A stretch of DNA of 64,000 bases from Aureispira sp050633105 (lineage in GTDB: Bacteria > Bacteroidota > Bacteroidia > Chitinophagales > Saprospiraceae). Below the pieces are notes generated by a model. The model saw nothing but the letters and a program-made list of their open reading frames with translations, ran no database searches and was not told the origin of the DNA. Positions 45,021 to 54,081 of this stretch are shown piece by piece. The first letter of the stretch is position 1; each line of letters begins with the position of its first letter. Where the stretch lies: NCBI GenBank assembly GCA_050633105.1, contig JBOEFW010000043.1, positions 175,690 through 239,689 on the forward strand. Direction: 5' to 3'. Made by a program: the position numbers and the translations under genes.

Positions 45021-46718
45021 CTATAGCTTAGACCATTTCTCAACAGTAGTTTTATTAGCAGTCGTAACAGCAATATAATAGATGCCTGTAGGCAAATGTG
45101 CTAGCTCTAACACTATTTGTTGTTGATTATTCTTCAAAATAGGATGCACTAAGCGCCCTTGGTTATCCAAAATACTAATGGTGGCCTCTTGTGCTTGCTC
45201 TAATTCTATGGTAAGCTGGTTGGTACTAGGGTTGGGGTAGAGTTTTGAAGCGCTAGGGGCAATGCTAGGAATAGCAATAACTGTAGAGGTGCCTAGCTTT
45301 TGGATGAAAATATCATTGTTTCCCAAAGAAGTTAAATTGACAATACCTGCCCCTGGGTCAAAATCTACAACATCCTGAAAGGAGCCTGCGGTATAGATAT
45401 TTCCATTAGCATCAACTACAATTTCAACAGCAGCATCAATACTTGCTCCACCCATTTTGGTAGCCCAAAGAAAATCTCCATTGGAATCTAGCTTTTGGAT
45501 GAAAATATCATCTCGTCCAGCAGCTAGCAAATTAAAAATGCCTACTCCAGGGTCAAAATCAGCTGTCAAACGAAAATTTCCAATGGTGTAAACATTTCCA
45601 TTCCCATCTGTAGTAATACTTGTACCGTTATCAAAACTAGTACTGCCGATTTGCTTAACCCAAAGAAAGCCCCCATTGGGATCTAATTTCTGTACAAATG
45701 CATCATATAAACCAGTAGATACTAAATTAGTAGTGCCTGCTCCTGGATCAAAATCTACCGTGTTTTGAAAATAGCCAGTAGTGTAAATATTTCCAGTGGA
45801 ATCAAGGGCGATCGAATTGATTTGATCATTGCTTGACCCCCCCATTTGTTTGACCCAGAGGAAATTTCCACTAGGATCTAATTTTTGAATAAAAACATCC
45901 CAATTTCCAACAGTTGTTAAATTAGCAGTACCTGCCCCTGGATCAAAATCTGTTGTTCCTTGAAAATAGCCTGTGGTATAAATGTTCCCATTAGCATCAC
46001 TGATAATGCCTTGTCCACTGCCATTGGATGTTCCTCCCATTTGTTTGACCCATAGGAAATTCCCATTAGGATCCAATTTGTGAAGAAAAATATCAGAGGT
46101 ACCAATGGCTGTTAAATTGTTGATTCCTGCCCCTGGATCAAAATCTACTGTTCCTCCAAAGAACCCCGTCGTATAGACATTTCCATTGGCGTCAAGATGT
46201 AGCGCTTCTGTTCCTTCGAACCCTGTTCCACTGAGTTGTTTGGCCCAGATAAAATTACCATTAGGATCTAATTTTTGAATGAAGGCATCGTTGTTTCCTA
46301 AAGAGACCAGATTCATGGTTCCTATACCAGGATCAAAGTCTACGGTATTTTGAAAACGCCCTGTAGTATAGACGTTTCCAGTGCTATCGGTCAGAATGGA
46401 TAAGCCTGTTTCAAAACCTGTTCCCCCCATTTGCTTGGCCCAAAGAAGATTCCCGTTAGGATCTAGTTTCTGTACAAAAATATCATTGTTGCCGATGGAA
46501 GTTAGATTGCTGGTTCCTGTGCTTGGGTCAAAATCTGTTGTTCCTCGAAAATAACCAGTGGTGTAGATATTTCCGCTTCCATCAATTGTCATAGATTCGA
46601 CTTTATCATCATTGGTCCCGCCTATTTGTTTGACCCATGCCAGGGGAGGTTGAGCCATTAAAAGGGGAGCCATGATTGAAAAAGAAAGTATAAAAAATAG
46701 TAGTGTAATTTTTTTCAT
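45021..46718 (-). CDS. Secreted SBBP seven-repeat protein with T9SS tail (2 of 3)
   Basis: 565 residues from the ATG at 46718 (MKKITLLFFILSFSIMAPLLMAQ, signal peptide); the open frame to 46811 adds 31 residues before the signal. Seven repeats of about 65 residues (GGTVDFDPGAGINNLTAIGT type) are followed by the same T9SS tail as its neighbour at 43257 (KLYPNPSTNQLTIELEQAQEATISILDNQGRLV). These two tails are nearly identical, so gene conversion or recent duplication is likely. A stem-loop terminator candidate lies upstream at 46748, ending the third gene. Confidence 0.87.
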   Translation of the reverse strand: MKKITLLFFILSFSIMAPLLMAQPPLAWVKQIGGTNDDKVESMTIDGSGNIYTTGYFRGTTDFDPSTGTSNLTSIGNNDIFVQKLDPNGNLLWAKQMGGTGFETGLSILTDSTGNVYTTGRFQNTVDFDPGIGTMNLVSLGNNDAFIQKLDPNGNFIWAKQLSGTGFEGTEALHLDANGNVYTTGFFGGTVDFDPGAGINNLTAIGTSDIFLHKLDPNGNFLWVKQMGGTSNGSGQGIISDANGNIYTTGYFQGTTDFDPGAGTANLTTVGNWDVFIQKLDPSGNFLWVKQMGGSSNDQINSIALDSTGNIYTTGYFQNTVDFDPGAGTTNLVSTGLYDAFVQKLDPNGGFLWVKQIGSTSFDNGTSITTDGNGNVYTIGNFRLTADFDPGVGIFNLLAAGRDDIFIQKLDSNGDFLWATKMGGASIDAAVEIVVDANGNIYTAGSFQDVVDFDPGAGIVNLTSLGNNDIFIQKLGTSTVIAIPSIAPSASKLYPNPSTNQLTIELEQAQEATISILDNQGRLVHPILKNNQQQIVLELAHLPTGIYYIAVTTANKTTVEKWSKL

Positions 46719-46747
46719 GATATAATCTTGTTGAATAAGAAATAAAG

Positions 46748-46785
46748 ACAAGGAAGTGAAGGGTGTCACTTCCTTGTAAAGTGTC
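46748..46785 (-). terminator. Stem-loop between SBBP genes 3 and 2
   Basis: ACAAGGAAGTGA (46748-46759) pairs perfectly with TCACTTCCTTGT (46766-46777), six-base loop. On the minus strand it is followed by CTTTATTT. It separates the gene at 46851 from the one at 45021, so each may have its own transcript. Confidence 0.65.
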
Positions 46786-46850
46786 ATGGATAGGTTGATA
46801 ACGTCGGTCACTGATTAACAGTGGTGTTTTCTAAGGTGGTATAAAATAAA

Positions 46851-48530
46851 TTAGGACTTAATAAAACGTTCTATGTATTGGTGTTGCTCTGTTTGTAATT
46901 GCAAATAATAAATCCCTGTTGCTAAATCTTCTACCGAAATAGTTGTGCTGTTGAAGGTACGAACAACTCTGCCTGTTGCATCTAAGACGCGTCCTTGGAA
47001 GGTTTCTTCTAAGCCCTCTATGTGTAGTTGTTGTTGGGTCGGATTAGGAAAGAGTAGAAGACTGTTGAGGGGAGCAATTGTGGTAACATTGGTAGTAATC
47101 CCTGATTTAAGTTTTAGAACAAAAAAGTCATTGTTGCCTTGACTAGCAAGTGTTGTCATTCCACTAGCGAGATGGACCATGATCGTATCACGGAAATAGC
47201 CTGTTACATGAATATCTCCATTAGTACTCACATGAATATCTTCTCCATAATCAAAATTAGTACTGCCCATGGTATAGCCCCAGACAAAATTACCCATACT
47301 ATCTAACTGTTGGATAAAAACATCATTTCGGCCATTGGTAGCCATTGGAACGGTACTATTGGGGTCTAAGTCAATACTATCTCTAAAATAACCAACAGTA
47401 TAAACATTACCTTGTGCATCTACATCAATAGATTTAGCATCGACAATAGTATTACCTTCAAGGTGTTTGGCCCAAATAAAATCTCCATTAGCATTCAGTT
47501 TATGAATAAAAACATCTTGTGTGCCTTGAGGAATAAGATTAAAAACAGCCGTGCTAGGATCGGCATCCATCACTCCTGCAAAAACACCTGTGGTGTAAAT
47601 GTTGCCTGAAGCATCAAGAGATAGTTTAGCAGGACGATTGTAAGAGCCTGAACCTTTCAACTGTTTCGCCCAAATCAAATCGCCATTGTTATCCAATTTT
47701 TGGATATAAGTATCGGCACTTGCTCCTGCTGCAGTGAAATTTTGTGTTCCTGCCCCTGGGTCAAGATCTAGCGTACCTAAAAAATAGCCAGTGGTATGAA
47801 GGTTACCAGAAGCATCTACTTTTATGGTTTTGATGACATCTCTAGAAGCGTTACCCATTCTTTTTGCCCAGACAAAATTACCATTGACATCCAATTTTAG
47901 AAAGAAGTTATCATAATCTCCTGATATAGCAGTGAGGTTACTAACACCAGCTCCTGGATCAAAATCTACGGTCCCTTGAAAGGATCCAACTACATAGACA
48001 TTACCTGAAGCATCTACATCAATGGCATCGCCATTATTGGAACCAACTTGGCCCATGTTCTTCGCCCAAATCAAATCACCATTGGCATCTAATTTAAGAA
48101 TGAAAATATCATCTACGCCTGTAGAGGTTAAGGTGGAAACACCAGCTCCTAGATCAAAATCTACTGTCCCGCGAAACTGCCCTGTGAGGTATAAATTATT
48201 GGAAGCATCCGTAGTAATAGCATAAATCCTATCGCCACCAACTCCTTCTATTTTTTTAGCCCAAATAAAGCTACCTGTAGAGCTGAGCTTTTGGATGAAA
48301 ACATCCCTAGAACCATTGGTACTGAGGTTGAACGTAGCCGTGCTGGGATCAAAGTCTACGGTGCCATTAAATCGCCCTATTGTATAGATATTTCCAGCAG
48401 CATCTGTACTGATGGCACCTGCGTCATCAGTAGCTGTTCCACCTGTGCTTTTTACCCAATCCAAGGAAGGGGCTTGTGCGACTAACAGTTGCGTTATAAA
48501 AAGTAAAAATAGAGTAGTAATGTGTTTCAT
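46851..48530 (-). CDS. Secreted SBBP seven-repeat protein with T9SS tail (3 of 3)
   Basis: A 559-residue protein with a signal peptide (MKHITTLFLLFITQLLVAQ), seven blades (for example FRGTVDFDLGAGVSTLTSTG, ANGDLIWAKNMG), and a T9SS tail (LLFPNPTQQQLHIEGLEETFQGRVLDATGRVV … EDLATGIYYLQLQ). Its repeats and tail are more diverged than those of the other two. The first gene of the tandem in transcription order. The exact number of seven blades in all three suggests selection for a closed propeller. Confidence 0.86.
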   Translation of the reverse strand: MKHITTLFLLFITQLLVAQAPSLDWVKSTGGTATDDAGAISTDAAGNIYTIGRFNGTVDFDPSTATFNLSTNGSRDVFIQKLSSTGSFIWAKKIEGVGGDRIYAITTDASNNLYLTGQFRGTVDFDLGAGVSTLTSTGVDDIFILKLDANGDLIWAKNMGQVGSNNGDAIDVDASGNVYVVGSFQGTVDFDPGAGVSNLTAISGDYDNFFLKLDVNGNFVWAKRMGNASRDVIKTIKVDASGNLHTTGYFLGTLDLDPGAGTQNFTAAGASADTYIQKLDNNGDLIWAKQLKGSGSYNRPAKLSLDASGNIYTTGVFAGVMDADPSTAVFNLIPQGTQDVFIHKLNANGDFIWAKHLEGNTIVDAKSIDVDAQGNVYTVGYFRDSIDLDPNSTVPMATNGRNDVFIQQLDSMGNFVWGYTMGSTNFDYGEDIHVSTNGDIHVTGYFRDTIMVHLASGMTTLASQGNNDFFVLKLKSGITTNVTTIAPLNSLLLFPNPTQQQLHIEGLEETFQGRVLDATGRVVRTFNSTTISVEDLATGIYYLQLQTEQHQYIERFIKS

Positions 48531-49156
48531 AATGTTGTTAATTTCTTGTTGAAAAAAGTATAAAAATGGGACATGAATTCAAATCATAGAATTGTCAACA
48601 GTTTTTCAATTACTGTGCTATAGTAGGGGAAAAATGAGGGCTTTTGACGAATGGTTCATATCAGTGTACGACTGACTTGAAAATGACTTTTAGTGCCTCA
48701 AAAAAGAGAAGAGTAAGAGTCAAGATTGACCGATGAATTCCCTTAATGAAATAGGCGGTTCCTATTTTGGCAGTTCTTCTGCCAAAACAAAAAACGCCCA
48801 AAATATTTTGGAGGATTAACGGCTGATTTCTAGCAACCATATGTTCAGTACTAAGGACTTTAATCCAACTTAATAAACCTGCATCTTGATAAAATTCAAT
48901 ACCATGATCAGCGCTCTTTTTTCATTACAATTAGGTTTTGAAAAGGCAAAGAAGATTAAAATAGAAATAGTTTATTCCTGCTATACTGGAGGATACTAGA
49001 TTGTTTCTTGGAAGCAATTTCCAAAATGAAAAGTAATTTTTTTGTATGAATTCAGTTTTTGTAATGGCAAAAACAATTGTTTTCCTTATTTTATTATGAA
49101 TTGGTGTTTGAGTGGAAGATAATCTATTGATTTGTTGGAAAACTAAAAATGATAAT
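48531..49156. other. Intergenic region with a compound stem-loop, no gene
   Basis: About 620 bases between divergent genes. A compact hairpin TTTTGGCAG (48765-48773) / CTGCCAAAA (48779-48787) is flanked by GGCG (48754-48757) and CGCC (48795-48798), giving a longer interrupted stem. No T run follows. No coding character otherwise. It could be an RNA element or attenuator of a flanking gene, or a remnant of an element. Confidence 0.35.
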
Positions 49157-49690
49157 ATGCAATTAGGAGGGTGGATGATAAAATTATTGGTATGGATAAT
49201 TTGGGGGCAGCAACTTGTTGCTCAAACGCCTTTTTGTTCTCAAATACATACAAGTGCCCCATCTACTTCTTTGGTCGGAACTTCCTTCGCCCCACCTACT
49301 ACTCTACGGATTCTTAAAAACTTCCTTTGCCAAGATTTTTTAGCGCTTCCAAGCCCTGCCCGCTTTTCCTATGTTAATCCAATGTCTTCGGAGAACAATA
49401 AAAACCTCTACAGTCAAAACATTGCATTGGTCTTATTTGCGACGGCGTATCAAAGAAGGGGAGAATCCTTGCTTATGAATAGCCCAATTAAAGAGGTGCT
49501 TTGTCAACCGACTTATGTTCCTACGAGTTCTACTCGCTGGTATATTGGAGATCGTTTGTTTGCGGTAGACAATAGTGCATTTTTCGGTATTGAATTTGAT
49601 TCTAGTTTTGCATATCGTGGAGGCGTAGTAAGAATAGGAGACAGCTCTGAGAAAGCAGTTGTTATTTTGGTAAGCCTTTATCCGAAGTAG
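49157..49690 (+). CDS. Secreted protein, unknown
   Basis: 177 residues if started at ATG 49157 (MQLGGWMIKLLVWIIWGQQLVAQTP, signal peptide); ATG 49175 (MIKLLVWII…) is also possible. The mature protein has SARFSYVNPMSSENNKN, VLFATAYQRRG, and ends in a strand-rich region (YRGGVVRIGDSSEKAVVILVSLYPK). No known domain. It stands alone, followed after 172 bases by another secreted gene. Confidence 0.55.
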   Translation: MQLGGWMIKLLVWIIWGQQLVAQTPFCSQIHTSAPSTSLVGTSFAPPTTLRILKNFLCQDFLALPSPARFSYVNPMSSENNKNLYSQNIALVLFATAYQRRGESLLMNSPIKEVLCQPTYVPTSSTRWYIGDRLFAVDNSAFFGIEFDSSFAYRGGVVRIGDSSEKAVVILVSLYPK

Positions 49691-49862
49691 AAATAAGCGT
49701 TCTTAATCGACCTTGTTTTGTTTTTAGACGTTTACCTTTGTAGACCAACTTGCTATTGTTGCGCAATACTCAAGATGCAAGTTTATTTTTTTATCCTATT
49801 GTGTGAAACAGCGAGCGGTTTCTGCTCGCATGCCTTTAGCAATAGAGTTTAATGAAGAACGC

Positions 49863-50540
49863 ATGACCTATCTTTTTTCTAGTATACTAATTAGTTGTTT
49901 GTTGTTCGTAGGACAGCAACCCTTGTCGGCACAGCCCAAAAAACAAAAAGGCCATTCTTTTGAAGATGGCGTTTATCAAAGCCATCAAGATTTTAAAAAT
50001 AACAAACCTACTTTTCGGTTGTATGACTTACCCAATTTTGGGTACCAATTAGACCGAGAGGATAATTTGCTTTTTTTGTCAGACAAAACCTTGGAGCAGT
50101 TGGAGGGCTCTAAGTTGGAGAACTTAGATAATATTTGGGGGCTTTGCATTAAAGGAGTTCCTTATATGAAAGTCAGCCCCTCAGGTAAGAATGGAGTAGT
50201 GTATTTTGTGCGCTATCATATCTTGGGGCGGATTTGTTATTTGTATTATCCTTCTATTGAAGATAGAGCGGTAGAGATGCCTATTTATAATCCTTATTCT
50301 GGAGAGCGAGTAGGTGGCCGAACCGTCGTGAATAAAGAACGTCGCTTGGTCAAGCAATTGATGTTGTTTGAAACAGGGGAATTAGTACCCTATTCTGTTG
50401 ACAATTTTAAGTTATGGGCCAAAGACGATGAGCGCCTAATGAAAACCATTGAGCGCTTATCAGAAAAAGAGGCCAAAGTAAAACTCTTTAAGAGTATTAA
50501 AATCTACAATGAACGCCACCCGATTTTTGAGGCGTCATAA
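49863..50540 (+). CDS. Secreted protein, unknown
   Basis: 225 residues from ATG 49863 (MTYLFSSILISCLLFVGQQPLSAQ, signal peptide); the frame opens at 49803. After the signal are the mature start KGHSFEDGVYQSHQDFKNNKPTFRLYD and a beta-rich body (LYYPSIEDRAVEMPIYNPYSGERVGGRT). The opening EDGVYQS.QDF..N.P resembles small Bacteroidota periplasmic proteins with a DUF6563-type N-terminus, but I do not claim a family. Upstream of gldF by 277 bases; no evidence of co-function. Confidence 0.6.
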   Translation: MTYLFSSILISCLLFVGQQPLSAQPKKQKGHSFEDGVYQSHQDFKNNKPTFRLYDLPNFGYQLDREDNLLFLSDKTLEQLEGSKLENLDNIWGLCIKGVPYMKVSPSGKNGVVYFVRYHILGRICYLYYPSIEDRAVEMPIYNPYSGERVGGRTVVNKERRLVKQLMLFETGELVPYSVDNFKLWAKDDERLMKTIERLSEKEAKVKLFKSIKIYNERHPIFEAS

Positions 50541-50817
50541 AGAATTTTCTCTCTAGTGTTGTAGACGAAACTACAAACATCGCTTGTCTGATCGTGGAAG
50601 CGAACAATCTCCTAGTGCTTCCACAGTAAAGCACTCACAACCATGAAGGAGTAAGGAAGGCAATCCTATGGAAAATAACACTGTTAGGAGATACCGTAAG
50701 GAAGAGTTTTAACGTTATGAAAAGAAGAAAAATAGCAACATTACTTCGTTAACCCTTTGCGGTTCGCTACTTTTGTTAGCTCTATAGAACGCTTTATAAC
50801 GCAGTGATAACAGCAGC
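50541..50817. other. Spacer upstream of gldF with stem-loops
   Basis: Below 300 bases, but structured: GTGGAAGC (50594-50601) pairs perfectly with GCTTCCAC (50617-50624), and TGTTGTAG (50557-50564) pairs with CTACAAACA (50571-50579) with one bulge. No T run. The region is purine-rich and looks RNA-like or element-like rather than coding; I cannot assign it. Confidence 0.3.
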
Positions 50818-51549
50818 ATGATTAGTATTTTCAAAAAAGAAGTTAATTTATTTCTAAGTTCTCTCATTGGCTACTTAGCAATTTCCTTGTTTCTAGTTGC
50901 TACAGGCCTGTTTTTGTGGGTATTTCCAGATTACAGTGTCATTACTTATGGTTTTTCAGATTTAGGGTCCTTTTTTAGAATGGCGCCTTATATTTTTCTG
51001 TTCTTAATTCCAGCCATTACCATGAGAACCTTTGCTGAAGAGACACAAACAGGGACAATGGAGTTGTTAGCAACACGGCCAATCAGTGATTGGGAAATTG
51101 TACTTGGTAAGTATTTCGCGTCTGTTTTTTTGGTGCTGTTGGCGATTCTCCCCACGTTTATTTATTACTACTCGATTTCTGAATTAGGCATGCCTAAGGG
51201 CAACTTAGACGTTGGGGCTACTTGGGGCTCTTATATTGGACTCTTTAGTTTAGGGGCGGTATTTGTGGCCATTGGACTCTTTTGTTCTTCTTTGACCAAC
51301 AATCAAATCATTGCTTTTATTTTGGGTCTTTTCCTCTGTGGCTTCTTCTATGAAGCCTTCAGTAGTTTGGCACGTTTGCCTATCTTTTATGGCAGTACAG
51401 ATGCCTTAGTAGAGCGCTTAGGAATCAGTCATCATTATACTTCTATTAGTCGTGGTTTAGTGGATTCTAGAGATGTCGTCTACTTTATCAGTATGATTGT
51501 TGCTTTTCTAGCAGGAACTAAATTTGCGCTAGAAAAACGCAAGTGGTAA
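50818..51549 (+). CDS. gldF: Gliding motility ABC transporter permease GldF
   Basis: A 243-residue membrane protein with six hydrophobic segments and the ABC-2 permease features IPAITMRTFAEETQTGTMELLATRPISDWEIVLGKYFAS. It matches GldF of Cytophaga/Flavobacterium, part of the GldAFG transporter needed for gliding in some Bacteroidota. It is followed 54 bases later by gldG. gldA (the ATPase) is not in the window, as is common. Confidence 0.93.
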   Translation: MISIFKKEVNLFLSSLIGYLAISLFLVATGLFLWVFPDYSVITYGFSDLGSFFRMAPYIFLFLIPAITMRTFAEETQTGTMELLATRPISDWEIVLGKYFASVFLVLLAILPTFIYYYSISELGMPKGNLDVGATWGSYIGLFSLGAVFVAIGLFCSSLTNNQIIAFILGLFLCGFFYEAFSSLARLPIFYGSTDALVERLGISHHYTSISRGLVDSRDVVYFISMIVAFLAGTKFALEKRKW

Positions 51550-51603
51550 GAGTGCCCTCGTTCGTTATTATAATCAAGTCTAACACAAGAAGAAAAATAT
51601 CCC

Positions 51604-53364
51604 ATGCAAGGATCTCGTTTTGTACAATCTGTGGTGAGTTTACTGCTCTTATTGGCTAGTTTACTCTTAATTAATATCTTATCCAGTTTTTATTACGGCA
51701 GTCTAGATTTAACAGAAGATAAACGGTTTACACTCAATCCCGCAACCTATGAGTTGGTGGACGACTTAGACGAAGTGTTAACGGTGGAAGTTTTATTAGA
51801 AGGCGACTTCCCTTCTTCTTTTAAGCGTTTACAAAGTGCCACACAAGATTTATTGAGTGAGTTGCGCAGCCGCAATAGTAACATTGAAGTGCGCTGGATT
51901 GATCCTATGGCAGGGACAGAGCAAGAGAATATAGAGAATGGAGAACGCTTGAGTAAAGATGGCATTTTTCCGCTCAACTTGACACAATCGGCTCGAGGAG
52001 GCAATAGCCGTAAAGCGATGTTGGCTTTTCCTTACATTGTATTGCGTTATCAAAAGCAAATGCGCGTTGTACCTCTGTTAGAAACAACAGGCGGTTATAA
52101 CAAAGATTATACACGAATGGAAGCGATTAACCCTTCTATTAATTTATTAGAATACAAGATCGCTAACGCAATTCTAAAACTGGCCTTCCAAGATCGCCCT
52201 AGAATGCTCCTAACAACAGGACATGGAGAGCTTCAACGCCCTTTTACTGATGGGTTAGAATCTGCTATGTTTGAGTATTATGATATTGGTCGATTAGATC
52301 TAGATAATGTGACCCATATTGATACCTTGGTGGATGTGGTGGTTATTCCTAAACCAACGCGCCCTTTTCCAGAGAAGCATTTGTTTATGATTGATCAATA
52401 TGTGATGCGTGGCGGAAAGATTTTGTGGTTGGTTGATGCCTTGAATATGGAAGCAGATAGTTTAAAACGTCTAGGTGTTTTTATGCCAACGGCCCACCAA
52501 TTGGATATTAATAACTTGTTGTTCAATTATGGGGTTCGGATCAATCCCAACCTAATTATGGACTGGGAATCCAGCGTGATTCCTGTCAACGTTAGTCCAA
52601 CGGCCCAACGGCCACAAATCGAAGGGCGAAAATGGTTTTACCACTCTAAAGCTTATCCTTATATGACGCCTTTGGATGCGCAGGAAACAGGGGATAACAC
52701 CATTCCACATCCCATTGTACAAAACTTAGATTTTGTAGATACGCGCTATCCTGCGAGTATTGATACCATAAAAACAAGCACCTACATCAAAAAAACGCCT
52801 CTGTTAAGAACCTCTTCTTACAGTAAGGTGCAATTTCCACCTGTACGCGTAAGTATCGATATTATGCAACAAGGCTTGCGTCAAGCAGATTTTACAAAAG
52901 GCAATCAAAATGTAGCGGTCTTATTAGAAGGCTCTTTTAGTTCTTATTATAAGAATAGAGTAACACCAGCCATGAAAGAAGGCCTAGTGCAATTGGGACA
53001 ACCGTTTATGGAAAAGGGGATTCCGACTAAGATGATTGTCATTTCGGATGGAGATATCGCTAAGAATGCCCTAGATCCTAAAAATCGCCAACGCCCGACG
53101 CCTCTTCCACTAGGCGTAAATCCTTTTGATGGCTATCAATATGCGAACAAAGATTTTTTGATGAATTGTATGGAGTATCTGATAGATAACAAAGGAATCA
53201 TCGCGGCTCGTAATAAGCAAATTAAATTGCGTCCCTTGGACCAAGAACGGGCTTATGATGAAGAGCTTAAATGGCAATTGATTAACTTGATTTTACCCTT
53301 GTTTATTCTAGTCATTTTTGGGATGGTTTATGCCTTTATCCGCCGCCAGCGTTTTGCGCAATAA
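51604..53364 (+). CDS. gldG: Gliding motility-associated ABC transporter substrate-binding protein GldG
   Basis: A 586-residue protein with an N-terminal anchor (SVVSLLLLLASLLLINILSSFYYG), DLTEDKRFTLNPATYELVDDLDEVLTVEVLLEGDFPSSFKRLQ, an ABC-type uncharacterised transport domain (about 190-470; MLLTTGHGELQRPF, KILWLVDALNMEADSL) and a C-terminal membrane segment (LINLILPLFILVIFGMVYAFI) ending RRQRFAQ. This is the full GldG layout. It acts with GldF and GldA. Together with T9SS tails in the window, it supports a gliding/secreting bacteroidete. Confidence 0.93.
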   Translation: MQGSRFVQSVVSLLLLLASLLLINILSSFYYGSLDLTEDKRFTLNPATYELVDDLDEVLTVEVLLEGDFPSSFKRLQSATQDLLSELRSRNSNIEVRWIDPMAGTEQENIENGERLSKDGIFPLNLTQSARGGNSRKAMLAFPYIVLRYQKQMRVVPLLETTGGYNKDYTRMEAINPSINLLEYKIANAILKLAFQDRPRMLLTTGHGELQRPFTDGLESAMFEYYDIGRLDLDNVTHIDTLVDVVVIPKPTRPFPEKHLFMIDQYVMRGGKILWLVDALNMEADSLKRLGVFMPTAHQLDINNLLFNYGVRINPNLIMDWESSVIPVNVSPTAQRPQIEGRKWFYHSKAYPYMTPLDAQETGDNTIPHPIVQNLDFVDTRYPASIDTIKTSTYIKKTPLLRTSSYSKVQFPPVRVSIDIMQQGLRQADFTKGNQNVAVLLEGSFSSYYKNRVTPAMKEGLVQLGQPFMEKGIPTKMIVISDGDIAKNALDPKNRQRPTPLPLGVNPFDGYQYANKDFLMNCMEYLIDNKGIIAARNKQIKLRPLDQERAYDEELKWQLINLILPLFILVIFGMVYAFIRRQRFAQ

Positions 53365-53552
53365 GCGCGGTAGAATTCAAATACGCTCTTTCCTTAATAA
53401 AATATTAACAGAGAATCAGGAAATTAATTTCAAAAAATGAAACCAATTGGAGTTAATCAAGGTTGGAGTAGTTAGAAACCATATTTTATATAGGCTATAA
53501 ACCCAGCTTGTATCTTTTAAATGCTCCATTAAGGGGCGGCAAATTTTTTATT

Positions 53553-53750
53553 ATGCATACCAATACTGGAACAGTAAAGTTCTTTAACGAAGAAAAAGGC
53601 TACGGCTTTATTAAAGATGACAACGAAGGCAAAGATTACTTTGTTCACGCCAATGGCCTCGTTGACGACATTAACCAAGATGACCGCGTTACTTACAACA
53701 TTGAAGAAGGAAGAAAAGGACCAAATGCAGTTGATGTAACGCTTGTTTAA
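53553..53750 (+). CDS. csp: Cold-shock protein
   Basis: 65 residues from ATG 53553 (MHTNTGTVKFFNEEKGYGFIKDD); an earlier frame start at 53508 is not family-like. RNP1 (KGYGFI) and RNP2 (KDYFVHA) are intact, and the length is right for CspA-type single-stranded nucleic-acid chaperones. The 3' end, from 53677, and the terminator are repeated in degenerate form at 57474-57630, downstream of a two-gene insertion. An expected long 5' untranslated region is plausible given the 188-base spacer. Confidence 0.93.
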   Translation: MHTNTGTVKFFNEEKGYGFIKDDNEGKDYFVHANGLVDDINQDDRVTYNIEEGRKGPNAVDVTLV

Positions 53751-53837
53751 GCGTTATAAACTGTCTGTTGGTTATAACTAACTATACAGAGAAAAGAGAA
53801 TCCCATTTTGCTAACGCAGAATGGGATTTTTTTATGT
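53677..53837. repeat. Direct repeat copy A: csp 3' end plus terminator
   Basis: 161 bases covering the last 25 csp codons with the stop, the 3' spacer with CTGTCTGTTGGTTATAAC, the hairpin and the T run. Copy B (57474-57630, 157 bases) matches over its whole length with scattered substitutions and a net four-base difference in the spacer. The repeats are 3.8 kb apart, in the same orientation, and flank the calpain-like and small secreted protein genes. Confidence 0.85.
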
Positions 53838-54081
53838 ACACAAGAGCGTGATAAGTAGTGGGTAATCTTTTTATTCTCCTAACCTCTTTGCAAAAAGACC
53901 GTTAATCAAAGCAAATATCTCTTTAGACTAAGTGAATATAAATTGACTGAAGTATAATGAATTATCATTGATTGTTGTAAGATTAATTTCATTTTTTTGC
54001 CCTAACTGTATAAAAGTAACTTAAAATACTCTATTTTTATACAGTTGTTCCCCAACATCATCTTTGATACACACCCTTTAT
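53751..54081. other. Spacer between csp and the calpain-like gene
   Basis: It holds the csp terminator near its start (53799-53834); the remainder is AT-rich and presumably contains the promoter of the calpain-like gene. No open frame with coding character is seen. Confidence 0.5.
53799..53834 (+). terminator. csp terminator, hairpin orientation 1
   Basis: A 30-base, near-perfect hairpin (53799-53828) with outer arms AATCCCATT/AATGGGATT and central 12 bases TTGCTAACGCAG, followed by seven T in all. Copy B has the same outer arms and T run but central CTGCGTTAGCAA, the exact reverse complement. Confidence 0.88.

Noticed and set aside
43257..48530. Tandem DNA repeats that could be read as a CRISPR array or phase-variable tract
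   Set aside because: The repeats are in-frame, about 195 bases long and code for SBBP blades; there are no identical short repeats with spacers.
50541..50817. Possible tRNA or known ncRNA upstream of gldF
   Set aside because: The stem-loops do not fold into a cloverleaf, and there is no CCA end or recognised ncRNA motif.
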